Origin: Jatrophihabitans endophyticus
Lineage (GTDB): Bacteria > Actinomycetota > Actinomycetes > Mycobacteriales > Jatrophihabitantaceae
Assembly (NCBI RefSeq): GCF_900129455.1
Contig: NZ_FQVU01000002.1
Span: 744,001 to 808,000, forward strand
Reading direction: 5' to 3'
DNA: 64,000 nucleotides
Part shown: one piece after another, positions 17,814 to 26,648 of the stretch
How positions within the stretch are numbered: the first letter of the stretch is position 1
Layout of the letters: each line of letters begins with the position of its first letter
Notes under the pieces: model-generated
What the model saw: the letters and a program-made list of their open reading frames with translations, nothing else
What the model was told of the DNA's origin: nothing
Databases searched by the model: none
Made by a program: the position numbers and the translations under genes

Positions 17814-18341
17814 ATGACCCGGTACGTCGCGCTCCTGCGTGCGGTGAACGTCGGCAGACGGCGGGTGGCCATGGCCACCTGCCGTGGTGTGCTCGCGGAC
17901 CTCGGTTACGACGACGTCGAGAGCTACGTCAACAGCGGCAACCTGATGTTCGACGCGTCGGGCGGGTCCGCGGCGCTGGAGAAGAAGATCCGCGCCGCGC
18001 TCGAGGCCGAGTACGACTTCGAGCTCACCACCTTCGTCCGCACCGCGGCGCAGATCCGGACGCTGGTCGAGGCGAAGCCGTTCGGGACGGTGGAGCCCCC
18101 GAACACCCACTTCGTGCTGTTCCCCCTGACCAAGATGACCGCCGCCGAGACGAAGGCCGTCGAGGACATGTCCAACGACCACGACGAGCTGCTCATCCGT
18201 GGCCGCGACGTCCACTGGCTGATCCACGCCAAGTCGACCGAGACGACCCTCGGCCCGAAGGAGTGGCGCGACGCCCTGCCGGACAACACGACCACCGCCC
18301 GCAACATGACGATGCTGACCAAGCTGGCCGAACGGCTCTGA
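17814..18341 (+). CDS. DUF1697 family protein
   Basis: 175 residues, ATG 24 bases after the antiporter stop. The N-terminal pattern YVALLRAVNVG followed by ESYVNSGNLMF, and the later FVRTAAQIR, match DUF1697 proteins, a widespread family of about 175-180 residues without a proven biochemical role. No membrane segment or signal peptide. It is followed by a strong palindrome that may end transcription of this strand. Its membership in the biosynthetic cluster is doubtful; it is more likely the first core gene after the cluster. Confidence 0.88.
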   Translation: MTRYVALLRAVNVGRRRVAMATCRGVLADLGYDDVESYVNSGNLMFDASGGSAALEKKIRAALEAEYDFELTTFVRTAAQIRTLVEAKPFGTVEPPNTHFVLFPLTKMTAAETKAVEDMSNDHDELLIRGRDVHWLIHAKSTETTLGPKEWRDALPDNTTTARNMTMLTKLAERL

Positions 18342-18358
18342 TCCCGCCGCCCCCATCA

Positions 18359-18418
18359 CCTTCCTCGGCGAGTTGGTTGATCATCAAGCCTGTTGATCAA
18401 CCAACTCGCCGAGGAAGG
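18359..18418. repeat. Perfect 25-bp inverted repeat, possible bidirectional terminator
   Basis: Bases 18359-18383 and 18394-18418 are exact reverse complements, separated by a 10-base loop. The arms are less GC-rich than their surroundings and centre on GTTGATCA. The palindrome lies between the end of the DUF1697 gene and the 3' end of the tRNA-Leu gene on the other strand, so it can serve both as a factor-independent terminator. There is no T-run. Its length and perfection exceed what a terminator needs, so a repeat-family copy is also possible. Confidence 0.8.
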
Positions 18419-18428
18419 AGAGATCGGG

Positions 18429-18511
18429 TGGGCAAGGGGGGAGTTGAACCCCCACGTCCTTTCGGACACACGGACCTGAACCGTGCGCGTCTGCCATTCC
18501 GCCACTTGCCC
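18429..18511 (-). tRNA. tRNA-Leu(CAG)
   Basis: On the minus strand the 83-base sequence folds as a class II tRNA. The acceptor stem pairs GGGCAAG with CTTGCCC, and the discriminator is A. The anticodon stem CACGG/CCGTG encloses the loop TTCAGGT with anticodon CAG (plus-strand 18476-18478). A long variable arm TCC-GAAA-GGA follows, then a T arm with GTTCAACTC. The 3' CCA is not encoded. Confidence 0.96.
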
Positions 18512-18693
18512 GGGCTCGCGCACCTGGACCGGGTCCGGGCAACGCTGGTTGGCTCCGCCACGTTAGCACGCGCCACGTGCCGGAAATCGGCCCCTGGGGC
18601 GACGCCCGATAGACTCGTCGCCGCTCACGTCGCCAGGCGTGCAGCCCCGTATGCCCGGACGCCCGAATCGACGACGAAGGACAGGGGGACGCG

Positions 18694-19731
18694 GTGAGCC
18701 TTGCGCAACGCTTCGAGCGCCGTCTCGAGGCGCTGGTCGGCGGCGCGTTCGCCCGGGTCTTCAAAGGCCAGGTCGAACCGGTCGAGATCGGCACGGCGCT
18801 GCAGCGCGAGGCCGCCGACAAGCGCAACGTGATGGGCAACGGCCAGGTCCTCTCGCCCAACCGTTACCGCGTGACGCTCTCGCCGTCGGACTACGAACGA
18901 CTGGTGCCGTGGGAGAACCAGCTCACCAACTCGCTGGCCGAGCTCGTCCAGGAGTACCTGGACGAGAGCAGCTGGCAGACGACGGGCGACATCGAGGTCT
19001 ACCTGGCACGCGACGACGAGCTGCACACCGGCGTCTTCGGTGTCGCCTCGCGCATGGAGTCCGCCGCTCCCCCGCGCCGGCGCCCGCACGACTCGCTGTC
19101 GATGCCGATCGTCCCCGGCGTCCCGCTCGGCGAGTACCCCGAGCCGGCGGGCAACGGCGCCTCGGGTCACCCGCACGGCCAGTTCGCCCCGCCGGCCGAG
19201 CCGGCCGCGGTCCCCGGATTCGGGCAGTCCCCCTACGGCGACCCGGCGGCCGGGCAGCAGCCCCACGGCCAGCCCCAGGGTCAGCCGCAGTACGGCCAAC
19301 AGCAGTACGGCCAACAGCAGTACGGGCAACAGCAGTACGGGCAACCCCAGTACGGCCAGCCGCAGTACGGTCAGCCGCCCTTCGACCAGGGTCAGCAGGG
19401 CCAGCCCGGCGGCGGGTACCAACAACCGCCGCCGCCACGCCGGCAGGCCGCGATGCTCATCGTCGACCAGTCGAACCGTCGTTTCGACCTGCGCAGCGGC
19501 AGCAACGTCATCGGCCGTGGCACCGACAGCGACCTCCAGCTGCTCGACCAGGGCATCTCCCGCCGTCACGTCGACATCCAGTTCGACGGCAACTTCGCCA
19601 CCGCCTACGACCTCGGCTCGACGAACGGCACGACCGTCAACGGCCACGAGATCAGCAGCCAGCTGCTGCGCCACGGCGACGTGATCCGCATCGGCCACAC
19701 CCGCATCGTCTTCCACCAGGAACGCACGTGA
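18694..19731 (+). CDS. fhaA: FHA domain protein FhaA (DUF3662-FHA)
   Basis: 345 residues from a GTG. Residues 1-115 are the DUF3662 domain (AQRFERRLEALVGGAFARVF start), 150-250 are a Gln/Pro/Tyr-rich linker with QYGQ repeats, and 255-345 form an FHA domain with GRG, SRRH and GSTNGT. FhaA binds phosphothreonine on PknB-type targets and, in mycobacteria, regulates the lipid II flippase MviN and polar wall growth. It opens the fhaA-fhaB-pstP-rodA-pbpA-pknB cluster. A sequence GATAGACT at about 18608 could be a -10 element for the operon. Confidence 0.95.
   Translation: MSLAQRFERRLEALVGGAFARVFKGQVEPVEIGTALQREAADKRNVMGNGQVLSPNRYRVTLSPSDYERLVPWENQLTNSLAELVQEYLDESSWQTTGDIEVYLARDDELHTGVFGVASRMESAAPPRRRPHDSLSMPIVPGVPLGEYPEPAGNGASGHPHGQFAPPAEPAAVPGFGQSPYGDPAAGQQPHGQPQGQPQYGQQQYGQQQYGQQQYGQPQYGQPQYGQPPFDQGQQGQPGGGYQQPPPPRRQAAMLIVDQSNRRFDLRSGSNVIGRGTDSDLQLLDQGISRRHVDIQFDGNFATAYDLGSTNGTTVNGHEISSQLLRHGDVIRIGHTRIVFHQERT
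19288..19374 (+). repeat. In-frame 15-base tandem repeat in fhaA
   Basis: Near-identical units of about 12-15 bases encode QYGQQ/QYGQP six times in the linker between the DUF3662 and FHA domains. Small differences between units are mostly synonymous. Copy number may vary between strains by slippage without breaking the frame. Confidence 0.85.
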
Positions 19732-19762
19732 CGCGCGGGTCGAGACGCCGCGGGGCGATCGC

Positions 19763-20239
19763 ATGAACTCTGCCCTCGCCCTGCAGCTGTTCCGCTTCGG
19801 GTTCCTGATCCTGCTGTGGCTGTTCGTGTTCGGCTGCACGCGGGTCATCCGCTCCGACCTGCGCACCAGCGGCCAGTCGCGGGTGGCGACGCCCCCGCCG
19901 GCCCGCCGTCGTGGCAAGAACGCTGCCGGTGCTCCCGCCCGCACGCCCGGTCAGCCGACGCAGCTGGTCGTCACCGAGGGCGGCCTCACCGGCACCCGGA
20001 TCGGGCTCACCGGCGCGCCGGTGCTCATCGGCCGCGCCAACGACTCCACCCTCGTCCTCGAGGACGACTACGCCAGCACCCGGCACGCGCGCATCAGCCT
20101 GCAGGACACGCAGTGGGTCGTCGAGGACCTCGGCTCGACCAACGGCACCTACCTCGGCCAGCGCAAGCTCGACGGCCCCGTCCCGCTGGAGGTCGGTGTT
20201 CCGCTGCGCATCGGCAAGACCGTCCTGGAACTGCGCTGA
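19763..20239 (+). CDS. fhaB: FHA domain protein FhaB (FipA-like)
   Basis: 158 residues. An N-terminal membrane segment (FRFGFLILLWLFVFGCTRV) is followed by a basic linker and an FHA domain with GRAND, STRHARI and GSTNGTYLG. In mycobacteria FhaB/FipA is a PknA/PknB substrate that links FtsZ and FtsQ at division. It lies 31 bases after fhaA and 64 bases before pstP, in the order known from other actinobacteria. Confidence 0.94.
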   Translation: MNSALALQLFRFGFLILLWLFVFGCTRVIRSDLRTSGQSRVATPPPARRRGKNAAGAPARTPGQPTQLVVTEGGLTGTRIGLTGAPVLIGRANDSTLVLEDDYASTRHARISLQDTQWVVEDLGSTNGTYLGQRKLDGPVPLEVGVPLRIGKTVLELR

Positions 20240-20303
20240 TGGCAACCGGAATGAGTGCGGACCTGCGCATCGCGGGGTCATCCCGCAACGGAGCGTGCCG
20301 CTG

Positions 20304-21734
20304 ATGGCGCTGTACCTCCGCTACGCGGTGCGCTCGGACCTCGGTCTCGTGCGCAACAACAACGAGGACTCCGTCTACGCCGGGCCGCGGCTGCTCGCGA
20401 TCGCCGACGGGATGGGCGGCCACGCCGCGGGCGAGGTCGCCAGCAAGATCGTCATCGGGACGATGGAGCCGCTGGACGAGGACCGCCGCATCGACGACCT
20501 GATGGGCTCGCTGCGCGACACGGTCAACGAGGCCAACCAGGGCATCGCCGACGCCGTGAAGCAGCGCAAGGAGCTCGAGGGCATGGGGACGACCCTCACC
20601 GCCCTGCGCTTCGTCGGCGGGCAGGTGGGGCTCGTCCACGTCGGCGACTCGCGCGCCTACCTGCTGCGCAACAACCTGCTCACGCAGATCACCCACGACG
20701 ACACCTACGTGCAGTACCTCGTCGACAGCGGCAAGCTGACGCCCGACGAGGCCAAGGACCACCCACGCAAGTCGGTGATCCTGCGGGCGCTGCTCGGCAC
20801 CGAGGTCGAGCCGGACGTCTCCATCCGCGAGGCACGCCACGGCGACCGCTACCTGCTGTGCTCCGACGGACTGTCCGACGTCGTCTCGTCCGAGACCATC
20901 CTCGAGACGCTGCGCATCCCCGACGTCCAGGAGTCCGCCGACCGGCTCGTCGAGCTCGCGCTGCGCGGCGGCGGGCCGGACAACGTCACCGTCATCGTCG
21001 CCGACGTCATCAACGCCCGCGTCGGTGACGTCATCGACGACGTCCCCGTCATCGCCGGCGCCTTCGTCGACCCGGCGGCGGCGGACGTCCCCGGCGACGC
21101 GAGCGCCGCCGAGCGCGCCGCGCAGATGGCCCGGAAGGGCGCGGCCCCGCCGCCGAGCGAGCCGGCCGAGCCCACCCGGCGCCGGCGCTTCCGGTGGAAG
21201 CCGTGGTTGATCGGGCTGGCCGTGGTGGCGGTGGTGGTCGCCGCCCTCGGCGGGGCCTACGCGTGGACGCAGACGCAGTACTTCGTCGGCCCGGACGGCA
21301 GGGGCAGCGAGGTCGCCATCTTCCGCGGCGTCAACACCGAGTTCGGCCCGCTCAAGTTCTTCACCGTCTACAAGAACACCAACCTCGAGATCGCCGACCT
21401 AAACGCGTCGGTCCGCTCCCAGGTCGAGGGCGGGATCGCGGCCGACAGCATCGCCGCCGCGGAGCGCATCGTGACCAACCTCCGCGACAACCGGCTGCCG
21501 GTGTGCGTGACGGACACCCCGACCCCCACGCCGACCCCGACGCCCACGGCGAAGTCGAGCGTCAAGTCCAGCGGGAAGTCCAGCGCGGCACCGGGCAGGT
21601 CGACCGCCAAGCCGCGGCGCGGCGCGCCGTCCGGCGCCCGGACCACTCCGTCCGCGGGGACGACGACCTCGGCGGCGAGCCCCGCACCCACGGCGTCCAC
21701 GCCGCGGCCGCGACCCGGGGTGGACTGCCGATGA
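20304..21734 (+). CDS. pstP: PP2C serine/threonine phosphatase PstP
   Basis: 476 residues from the ATG at 20304, chosen because the protein then starts like other PstP proteins just before RSDLGLVRNNNEDS. PP2C motifs are intact: DGMGGHAAGE, HVGDSRAYLL, LLCSDGLSD and GGPDNVT, including the metal-binding aspartates. One membrane helix follows near residues 301-325, and the outer part ends in a Ser/Thr/Pro-rich tail. PstP dephosphorylates PknB and its cell-wall and division targets. The stop overlaps the rodA start (ATGA). Confidence 0.96.
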   Translation: MALYLRYAVRSDLGLVRNNNEDSVYAGPRLLAIADGMGGHAAGEVASKIVIGTMEPLDEDRRIDDLMGSLRDTVNEANQGIADAVKQRKELEGMGTTLTALRFVGGQVGLVHVGDSRAYLLRNNLLTQITHDDTYVQYLVDSGKLTPDEAKDHPRKSVILRALLGTEVEPDVSIREARHGDRYLLCSDGLSDVVSSETILETLRIPDVQESADRLVELALRGGGPDNVTVIVADVINARVGDVIDDVPVIAGAFVDPAAADVPGDASAAERAAQMARKGAAPPPSEPAEPTRRRRFRWKPWLIGLAVVAVVVAALGGAYAWTQTQYFVGPDGRGSEVAIFRGVNTEFGPLKFFTVYKNTNLEIADLNASVRSQVEGGIAADSIAAAERIVTNLRDNRLPVCVTDTPTPTPTPTPTAKSSVKSSGKSSAAPGRSTAKPRRGAPSGARTTPSAGTTTSAASPAPTASTPRPRPGVDCR

Positions 21735-23152
21735 CGGGCACGCTGACCCCGCTGCAGCGCATCCCGACCCGCCGCAACGTCGAGCTGATGCTGTTGGTCT
21801 TCGCGGTGCTGATCGTGGTGGCGGCCGAGACCGCGGTCGAGGCCGCGCGCGAGGGCAGGCTCGAGCCGTCGCGCCTGTTGACGTACGCCGCGGTGCCGCT
21901 GGCGCTCGGCCTCATCACGCATCTGGTGATCCGCCAGGTGGCGCGCTACGCCGACCCGCTGATGCTGCCGATCGTCGTCCTGCTCAACGGGCTCGGGCTG
22001 GTGATGATCCATCGGCTCGACCTCGGTCGCCAGGAACAGTCCCCGAGCGACTTCGCCGCCCAGGCGCCGAAGCAGGTGGTCTGGATCGCGCTGGGGCTGG
22101 TGCTGTTCCTCGCCATCCTGCTCGTCGTGCGCGACCACCGCGCGTTGCAGCGTTACGCGTACACGCTGGCCCTGGCCGGGCTGTTCCTGCTCATGCTCCC
22201 GGTCGTGCTGCCGGCGCAGTTCAGCGAGATCCCCGAAGCACCCGGCGCCCACATCTGGATCCGCGTCGCGGGCTTCTCGATCCAGCCGGGCGAGATCGCC
22301 AAGATCCTGCTGACGATCTTCGGTGCGGCCTACCTCGTCCAGAAGCGGGACGTCCTGGCGCTCGCCGGCCGCCGCGTGCTCGGCATCGACTTCCCGCGCG
22401 GGCGCGACTTCGGCCCGCTGCTGCTCGCCTGGCTGGTGTGCATCGCCATCCTGGTGCGGGGCAGCGACCTCGGCACCTCGCTGCTGTTCTTCGGCCTGTT
22501 CGTCGTCCTGCTCTACGTCGCGACCGAGCGGGTCAGCTGGGTCATCGTCGGCGTGCTGCTCTTCGCCGGCGGCGCGTACGTCGCGTACCAGATCTTCGGC
22601 AAGGTGCAGGAGCGCGTGAGCGTGTGGCTGCACCCGTTCTCGGCGGCCAACGTGTCCCCCGGTTACGACCCGACCTACCAGCTGCGGCAGTCGCTGTTCG
22701 GACTCGGCACCGGCGGGATCTTCGGCACCGGTCTCGGTAGCGGCCACCCCGAGCTCGTCCCGCTGCCGGCGACCGACTTCATCATCTCCTCCTTCGGCGA
22801 GGAGACAGGCCTGTTCGGGCTCATCGGGCTGCTCACGCTCTACGCCCTGCTGGTGGCGCGCGGGTTCGCCGCCGGCCTCGCGGTGCGCGACGCGTTCGGC
22901 AAGCTGCTGGCCTGCGGCCTTGCGTTCCTGTTCGCCCTGCAGCTGTTCGTCGTCGTCTCCGGCGTGACGAGGCTGCTGCCGGCCACCGGCCTCACGACAC
23001 CGTTCCTGTCCTACGGCGGCAGCTCGATGCTGGGCAGCTGGGCGATCCTCGCCCTGCTCGTCCGGGTCTCCGACGCCGCGCGGCGGCCGGCGACCACGCC
23101 CCCGTCCCCGCCACCCACGACGACCGCGATGCAGGAGGCGGTGCCGGCGTGA
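21731..23152 (+). CDS. rodA: Peptidoglycan glycosyltransferase RodA (SEDS family)
   Basis: 473 residues with about ten to twelve membrane helices. SEDS landmarks are present: GAHIWIRVAGFSIQPGEIAK, the ATDFIISSFGEE region and the late PFLSYGGSSML. RodA polymerises lipid II into glycan strands with a partner class B PBP, here encoded next to it. The ATG overlaps the pstP stop and its stop overlaps the pbpA GTG, so expression of phosphatase, polymerase and transpeptidase is coupled. Confidence 0.96.
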   Translation: MTGTLTPLQRIPTRRNVELMLLVFAVLIVVAAETAVEAAREGRLEPSRLLTYAAVPLALGLITHLVIRQVARYADPLMLPIVVLLNGLGLVMIHRLDLGRQEQSPSDFAAQAPKQVVWIALGLVLFLAILLVVRDHRALQRYAYTLALAGLFLLMLPVVLPAQFSEIPEAPGAHIWIRVAGFSIQPGEIAKILLTIFGAAYLVQKRDVLALAGRRVLGIDFPRGRDFGPLLLAWLVCIAILVRGSDLGTSLLFFGLFVVLLYVATERVSWVIVGVLLFAGGAYVAYQIFGKVQERVSVWLHPFSAANVSPGYDPTYQLRQSLFGLGTGGIFGTGLGSGHPELVPLPATDFIISSFGEETGLFGLIGLLTLYALLVARGFAAGLAVRDAFGKLLACGLAFLFALQLFVVVSGVTRLLPATGLTTPFLSYGGSSMLGSWAILALLVRVSDAARRPATTPPSPPPTTTAMQEAVPA

Positions 23153-24738
23153 ACAAGCCCATCCGCAAGGTGTCCATCGCGATCGCCGTGCTGTTCCTGG
23201 CGCTGTTCGTGAACCTCAACGTGGTGCAGGTGCTGCAGGGCAGCTCCTACCGCAATAACACCGACAACCGCCGGGTGCTGCTCAACGAGTACTCCAACCC
23301 ACGCGGGCAGATCACCGTCGGCGGCGACGCGGTCGCCGAGTCGGTCGCCACCGACGACCAGCTCAAGTACCTGCGCAAGTACCCCGACGGCCCGGTCTAC
23401 GCGCCCGCCACCGGCTACTACTCCATCGTCTACGGCAAGGAAGGCATCGAGGACTCCACGAACAGCATCCTGACCGGCAACGACCCGGATCTGTTCGGCA
23501 CGAAGCTGGCCGACCTGCTCACGGGCCGCGACCCCAAGGGCGGCAGCGTCCAACTCACCCTGAACGCGCGCGCCCAGAAGGCGGCGTACGAGGCGATGGG
23601 CAACCGGCGGGGTGCGGTCGTGGCGCTCGACCCCAAGACCGGGGCGATCCTGGCAATGGTCTCGACGCCGTCCTACGACCCGAACAAGCTGTCCGGGCAC
23701 GACACCGGCGCGATCCAGCGCGCCTGGGAGGCCTACAACAAGAGCACCAAGGACCCACTGCTCAATCGCACCACCAAGCAGGTGTATCCGGCCGGGTCGA
23801 TGTTCAAGGTCATCGACACCGCCGCGGCGTTGGCCGACGACTCGAAGCTGACGGCCAGCACCCGCCTCGCGGCGCCCAACAGCTACTGGCCGCTCGACAC
23901 CGAGCGCAAGAGCGCGTGCCCGGCCAACGGCGAGGCGGCATGCGTCGAGAACTTCGACGGCGAGGTGTGCGACAACGGCAAGACCGCGACCCTCGCCCTC
24001 GCGCTCGCCAAGTCGTGCAACACGACGTTCTCCAAGCTGGTGGCCGAGGACCTCGGTGGGACGAAGCTGGCGCAGATGGCGCAGAAGTTCGGTCTCGACG
24101 CCCCGTACAGCGGCGACGACCCCGGCGACCTGTGTCGGCCGGCGGTGTTCGAGGTGCCGTTGCCGGTGTGCCACTCGACGCCGGGCAGCGAGAGCGACCT
24201 CCGCTCGCCCGACACCCTGGCGCAGACCGCCATCGGGCAGCGCGACGTCGGCGTCACCCCGCTGCAGGCGGCGATGCTGTCGGCCGCGGTGGCCAACAAC
24301 GGCACGCTGATGAAGCCCTACCTCATCAACAAGGAGCTTCGGCCGGACCTCTCCGTGCTGCGCGAGGCCGACCCCGAGCAGCTCAGCCAGGTCCTCACTC
24401 CCGAACGCGACGCCGAACTGGTCCAGATGATGGAGGGTGTGGTCGAGAGCTCGCAGGGCACCGGCGGCCCGGCCCGCATCCCGGAGCTGCAGGAGGTCAA
24501 GGTCGGCGGCAAGACCGGCACGGCCGACCACGGCGTCCGGGGCAAGGACGGCAAGTTCCCGCCGCCGCACGCCTGGTTCACCGGCTTCGCCCTCGCCAAG
24601 GGCGACCCGAAGATCGCGGTGTCGGTGATCATCGAGGACGGCGGGGTCAGCGGCAACGAGACGACCGGCGGCCTGGCCGCCGCGCCGGTGGCGAAGAAGG
24701 TCATGTTGGCCTACCTGCGCTCGATCGGTGTCAAGTGA
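23149..24738 (+). CDS. pbpA: Class B penicillin-binding protein PbpA
   Basis: 529 residues from GTG. A single N-terminal membrane anchor (VSIAIAVLFLALFVNLNVVQV) is followed by the dimerisation domain and a transpeptidase domain with the SxxK motif in GSMFK, SxN in SCNTTF and KTGTAD. It cross-links peptidoglycan in the periplasmic space together with RodA. Length is that of mycobacterial PbpA (about 490-530). It directly precedes pknB with a 55-base gap; the pknA gene that separates them in mycobacteria is absent. Confidence 0.96.
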   Translation: MNKPIRKVSIAIAVLFLALFVNLNVVQVLQGSSYRNNTDNRRVLLNEYSNPRGQITVGGDAVAESVATDDQLKYLRKYPDGPVYAPATGYYSIVYGKEGIEDSTNSILTGNDPDLFGTKLADLLTGRDPKGGSVQLTLNARAQKAAYEAMGNRRGAVVALDPKTGAILAMVSTPSYDPNKLSGHDTGAIQRAWEAYNKSTKDPLLNRTTKQVYPAGSMFKVIDTAAALADDSKLTASTRLAAPNSYWPLDTERKSACPANGEAACVENFDGEVCDNGKTATLALALAKSCNTTFSKLVAEDLGGTKLAQMAQKFGLDAPYSGDDPGDLCRPAVFEVPLPVCHSTPGSESDLRSPDTLAQTAIGQRDVGVTPLQAAMLSAAVANNGTLMKPYLINKELRPDLSVLREADPEQLSQVLTPERDAELVQMMEGVVESSQGTGGPARIPELQEVKVGGKTGTADHGVRGKDGKFPPPHAWFTGFALAKGDPKIAVSVIIEDGGVSGNETTGGLAAAPVAKKVMLAYLRSIGVK

Positions 24739-24793
24739 CGAGTTCGACGTCGCACCCCCGGGGCGGCGGCAGCATGCGAAACGAGGACCACAG

Positions 24794-26638
24794 ATGACCC
24801 AGCCGCGGATCGTCGGCGAGCGCTACGAGCTCGGTGAGCTGATCGGCTACGGCGGCATGGCCGAGGTGCACCGCGGCCGCGACCTGCGCCTCAACCGTGA
24901 CGTCGCGATCAAGCTGCTGCGCGCCGACCTGGCCCGCGACCCGTCCTTCCTGAACCGGTTCCGGCGCGAGGCGCACTCGGCCGCGGGCCTGAACCATCCG
25001 TCGATCGTCGCGGTCTACGACACCGGCGAGGACGCGACCCCTGACGGCTCCACGGCCCCGTTCATCGTCATGGAGTACGTGGAGGGCCGGACCCTGCGCG
25101 ACATCCTGCGCTCCGAGGGGCCGCTGCCGGCACGTCGCGCCATGGAGATCGTCGCCGACATCGCCAACGCGCTCGAGTTCAGCCATCGCAACGGGATCAT
25201 CCACCGCGACATCAAGCCGGCCAACGTCATGATCACGCAGGCCGGTGCGGTGAAGGTGATGGACTTCGGCATCGCGCGGGCGGTCGCGGACACGTCGGCG
25301 ACGGTCACCCAAACGGCGAACGTCATCGGGACCGCGCAGTACCTGTCCCCCGAACAGGCTCGCGGGGAGTCCGTCGACGCGCGTTCGGACGTCTACTCCG
25401 CCGGCTGCGTGCTCTACGAGCTCGTGACGGGCGTCCCGCCGTTCCAGGGGGACTCGCCGGTCGCCGTCGCCTACCAGCACGTGCGGGAGAACCCGGTCAT
25501 GCCGTCGGCACGCAACGCCGACGTGCCGCGGGCGGTCGACTCGATCGTCATGAAGGCGCTCGCCAAGAACCAGCTCAATCGCTACCAGTCCGCCGGCGAC
25601 ATGCGCTCGGACCTGCAGCGAGCCCTCGCCGACCAGCCGGTCACTGCCGAGGCGGTGATGACCGACGCCGAGCGCACCCAGTTCATCGCCCGCACCCCGG
25701 CGCCGGCACCCGTGCCCGCACGTCCCGTCGACTACGACGACGACGAGGGCGACCATCGACGCACCGGGCTCATCTGGGCCGCCGTCGTCGTCGCCCTGCT
25801 GCTCGTCATCGGCCTCGGCACCTTCCTGATCTTCGGCTCGGACTCGGGCAACGAGAAGAAGATGGTCACGCTCGACTCGGTCATCGGGCAGACCCCCCAG
25901 GCCGCGGTGACATCGCTGCGCGAGCAGAACCTGCAGCCACAGCGCGGCGGCGAGTCGCCCGGTCCGTGCAAGGACGACAGCGGCGCCAGCATCACCGTCA
26001 ACGAGGGCTACGTCTGCCTGACCAGCCCGACGCCGGGGACCGAGCTCCCCGAGGACTCGGTGGTGAAGTACTACACGTACAAGGCCAAGCTCTCGATCGT
26101 CCCGCTCGTCGAGGACCGCTCGTTCAAGGACGCCGTCGAGCTGCTGCGCAACGCGAACCTCTCCTACACCCGCAAGTACCGCAACAGCGCGGACAAGCGC
26201 GGCACCGTGCTGGAGCAGGGCACGTCGGCCAACGAGGCGGTCAAGCCCGGCACGAAGATCCTGCTCTACGTCTCGAGCGGCACGCTGAAGCTCCCCGATG
26301 TCGTGGGCAAGACCCTCGACGACGCGCGCAACGCGATCCCCGACGACTTCGGCGACCCGGAGATCCGCGAGCGCACCACCCGCAAGCAGTCGCAGGACGG
26401 CACCGTCGCGGCGCAGGAACCGGGTGCCGGCTCGTACCCGGTCAAGACCAAGATCATCCTCGAGGTCTACCGCTACTCGCGTCCGTCGCCGACCTGCACG
26501 ACGCCGCCGGCGTCCCCGACGGGGACGCCCACCGGGCGGTCGACCTCGGCCTCCCCCGACCCGTCGGGCACGGCGGCGACCACGCCGTCCCTGCCGGCCT
26601 GCACGTCGTCGTCCTCGTCGGGGTCGCCGTCGCGGTGA
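24794..26638 (+). CDS. pknB: Serine/threonine protein kinase PknB with three PASTA domains
   Basis: 614 residues from the ATG at 24794 (MTQPRIVGERYELG). The kinase domain spans about 1-275, with a glycine loop IGYGGMAEV, HRDIKPAN, DFGIARA and an activation loop rich in Thr (TSATVTQTANVIGT). A membrane helix lies near residues 325-345. Three PASTA repeats follow outside the membrane (starting near MVTLDSVIG, IVPLVEDRS and LPDVVGKTL), and then a Thr/Ser/Pro tail. Mycobacterial PknB usually has four PASTA units. It senses muropeptides or lipid II and phosphorylates wall-growth proteins. It ends 10 bases from a convergent sensor kinase gene. Confidence 0.95.
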   Translation: MTQPRIVGERYELGELIGYGGMAEVHRGRDLRLNRDVAIKLLRADLARDPSFLNRFRREAHSAAGLNHPSIVAVYDTGEDATPDGSTAPFIVMEYVEGRTLRDILRSEGPLPARRAMEIVADIANALEFSHRNGIIHRDIKPANVMITQAGAVKVMDFGIARAVADTSATVTQTANVIGTAQYLSPEQARGESVDARSDVYSAGCVLYELVTGVPPFQGDSPVAVAYQHVRENPVMPSARNADVPRAVDSIVMKALAKNQLNRYQSAGDMRSDLQRALADQPVTAEAVMTDAERTQFIARTPAPAPVPARPVDYDDDEGDHRRTGLIWAAVVVALLLVIGLGTFLIFGSDSGNEKKMVTLDSVIGQTPQAAVTSLREQNLQPQRGGESPGPCKDDSGASITVNEGYVCLTSPTPGTELPEDSVVKYYTYKAKLSIVPLVEDRSFKDAVELLRNANLSYTRKYRNSADKRGTVLEQGTSANEAVKPGTKILLYVSSGTLKLPDVVGKTLDDARNAIPDDFGDPEIRERTTRKQSQDGTVAAQEPGAGSYPVKTKIILEVYRYSRPSPTCTTPPASPTGTPTGRSTSASPDPSGTAATTPSLPACTSSSSSGSPSR

Positions 26639-26648
26639 CCCGGCGTCC

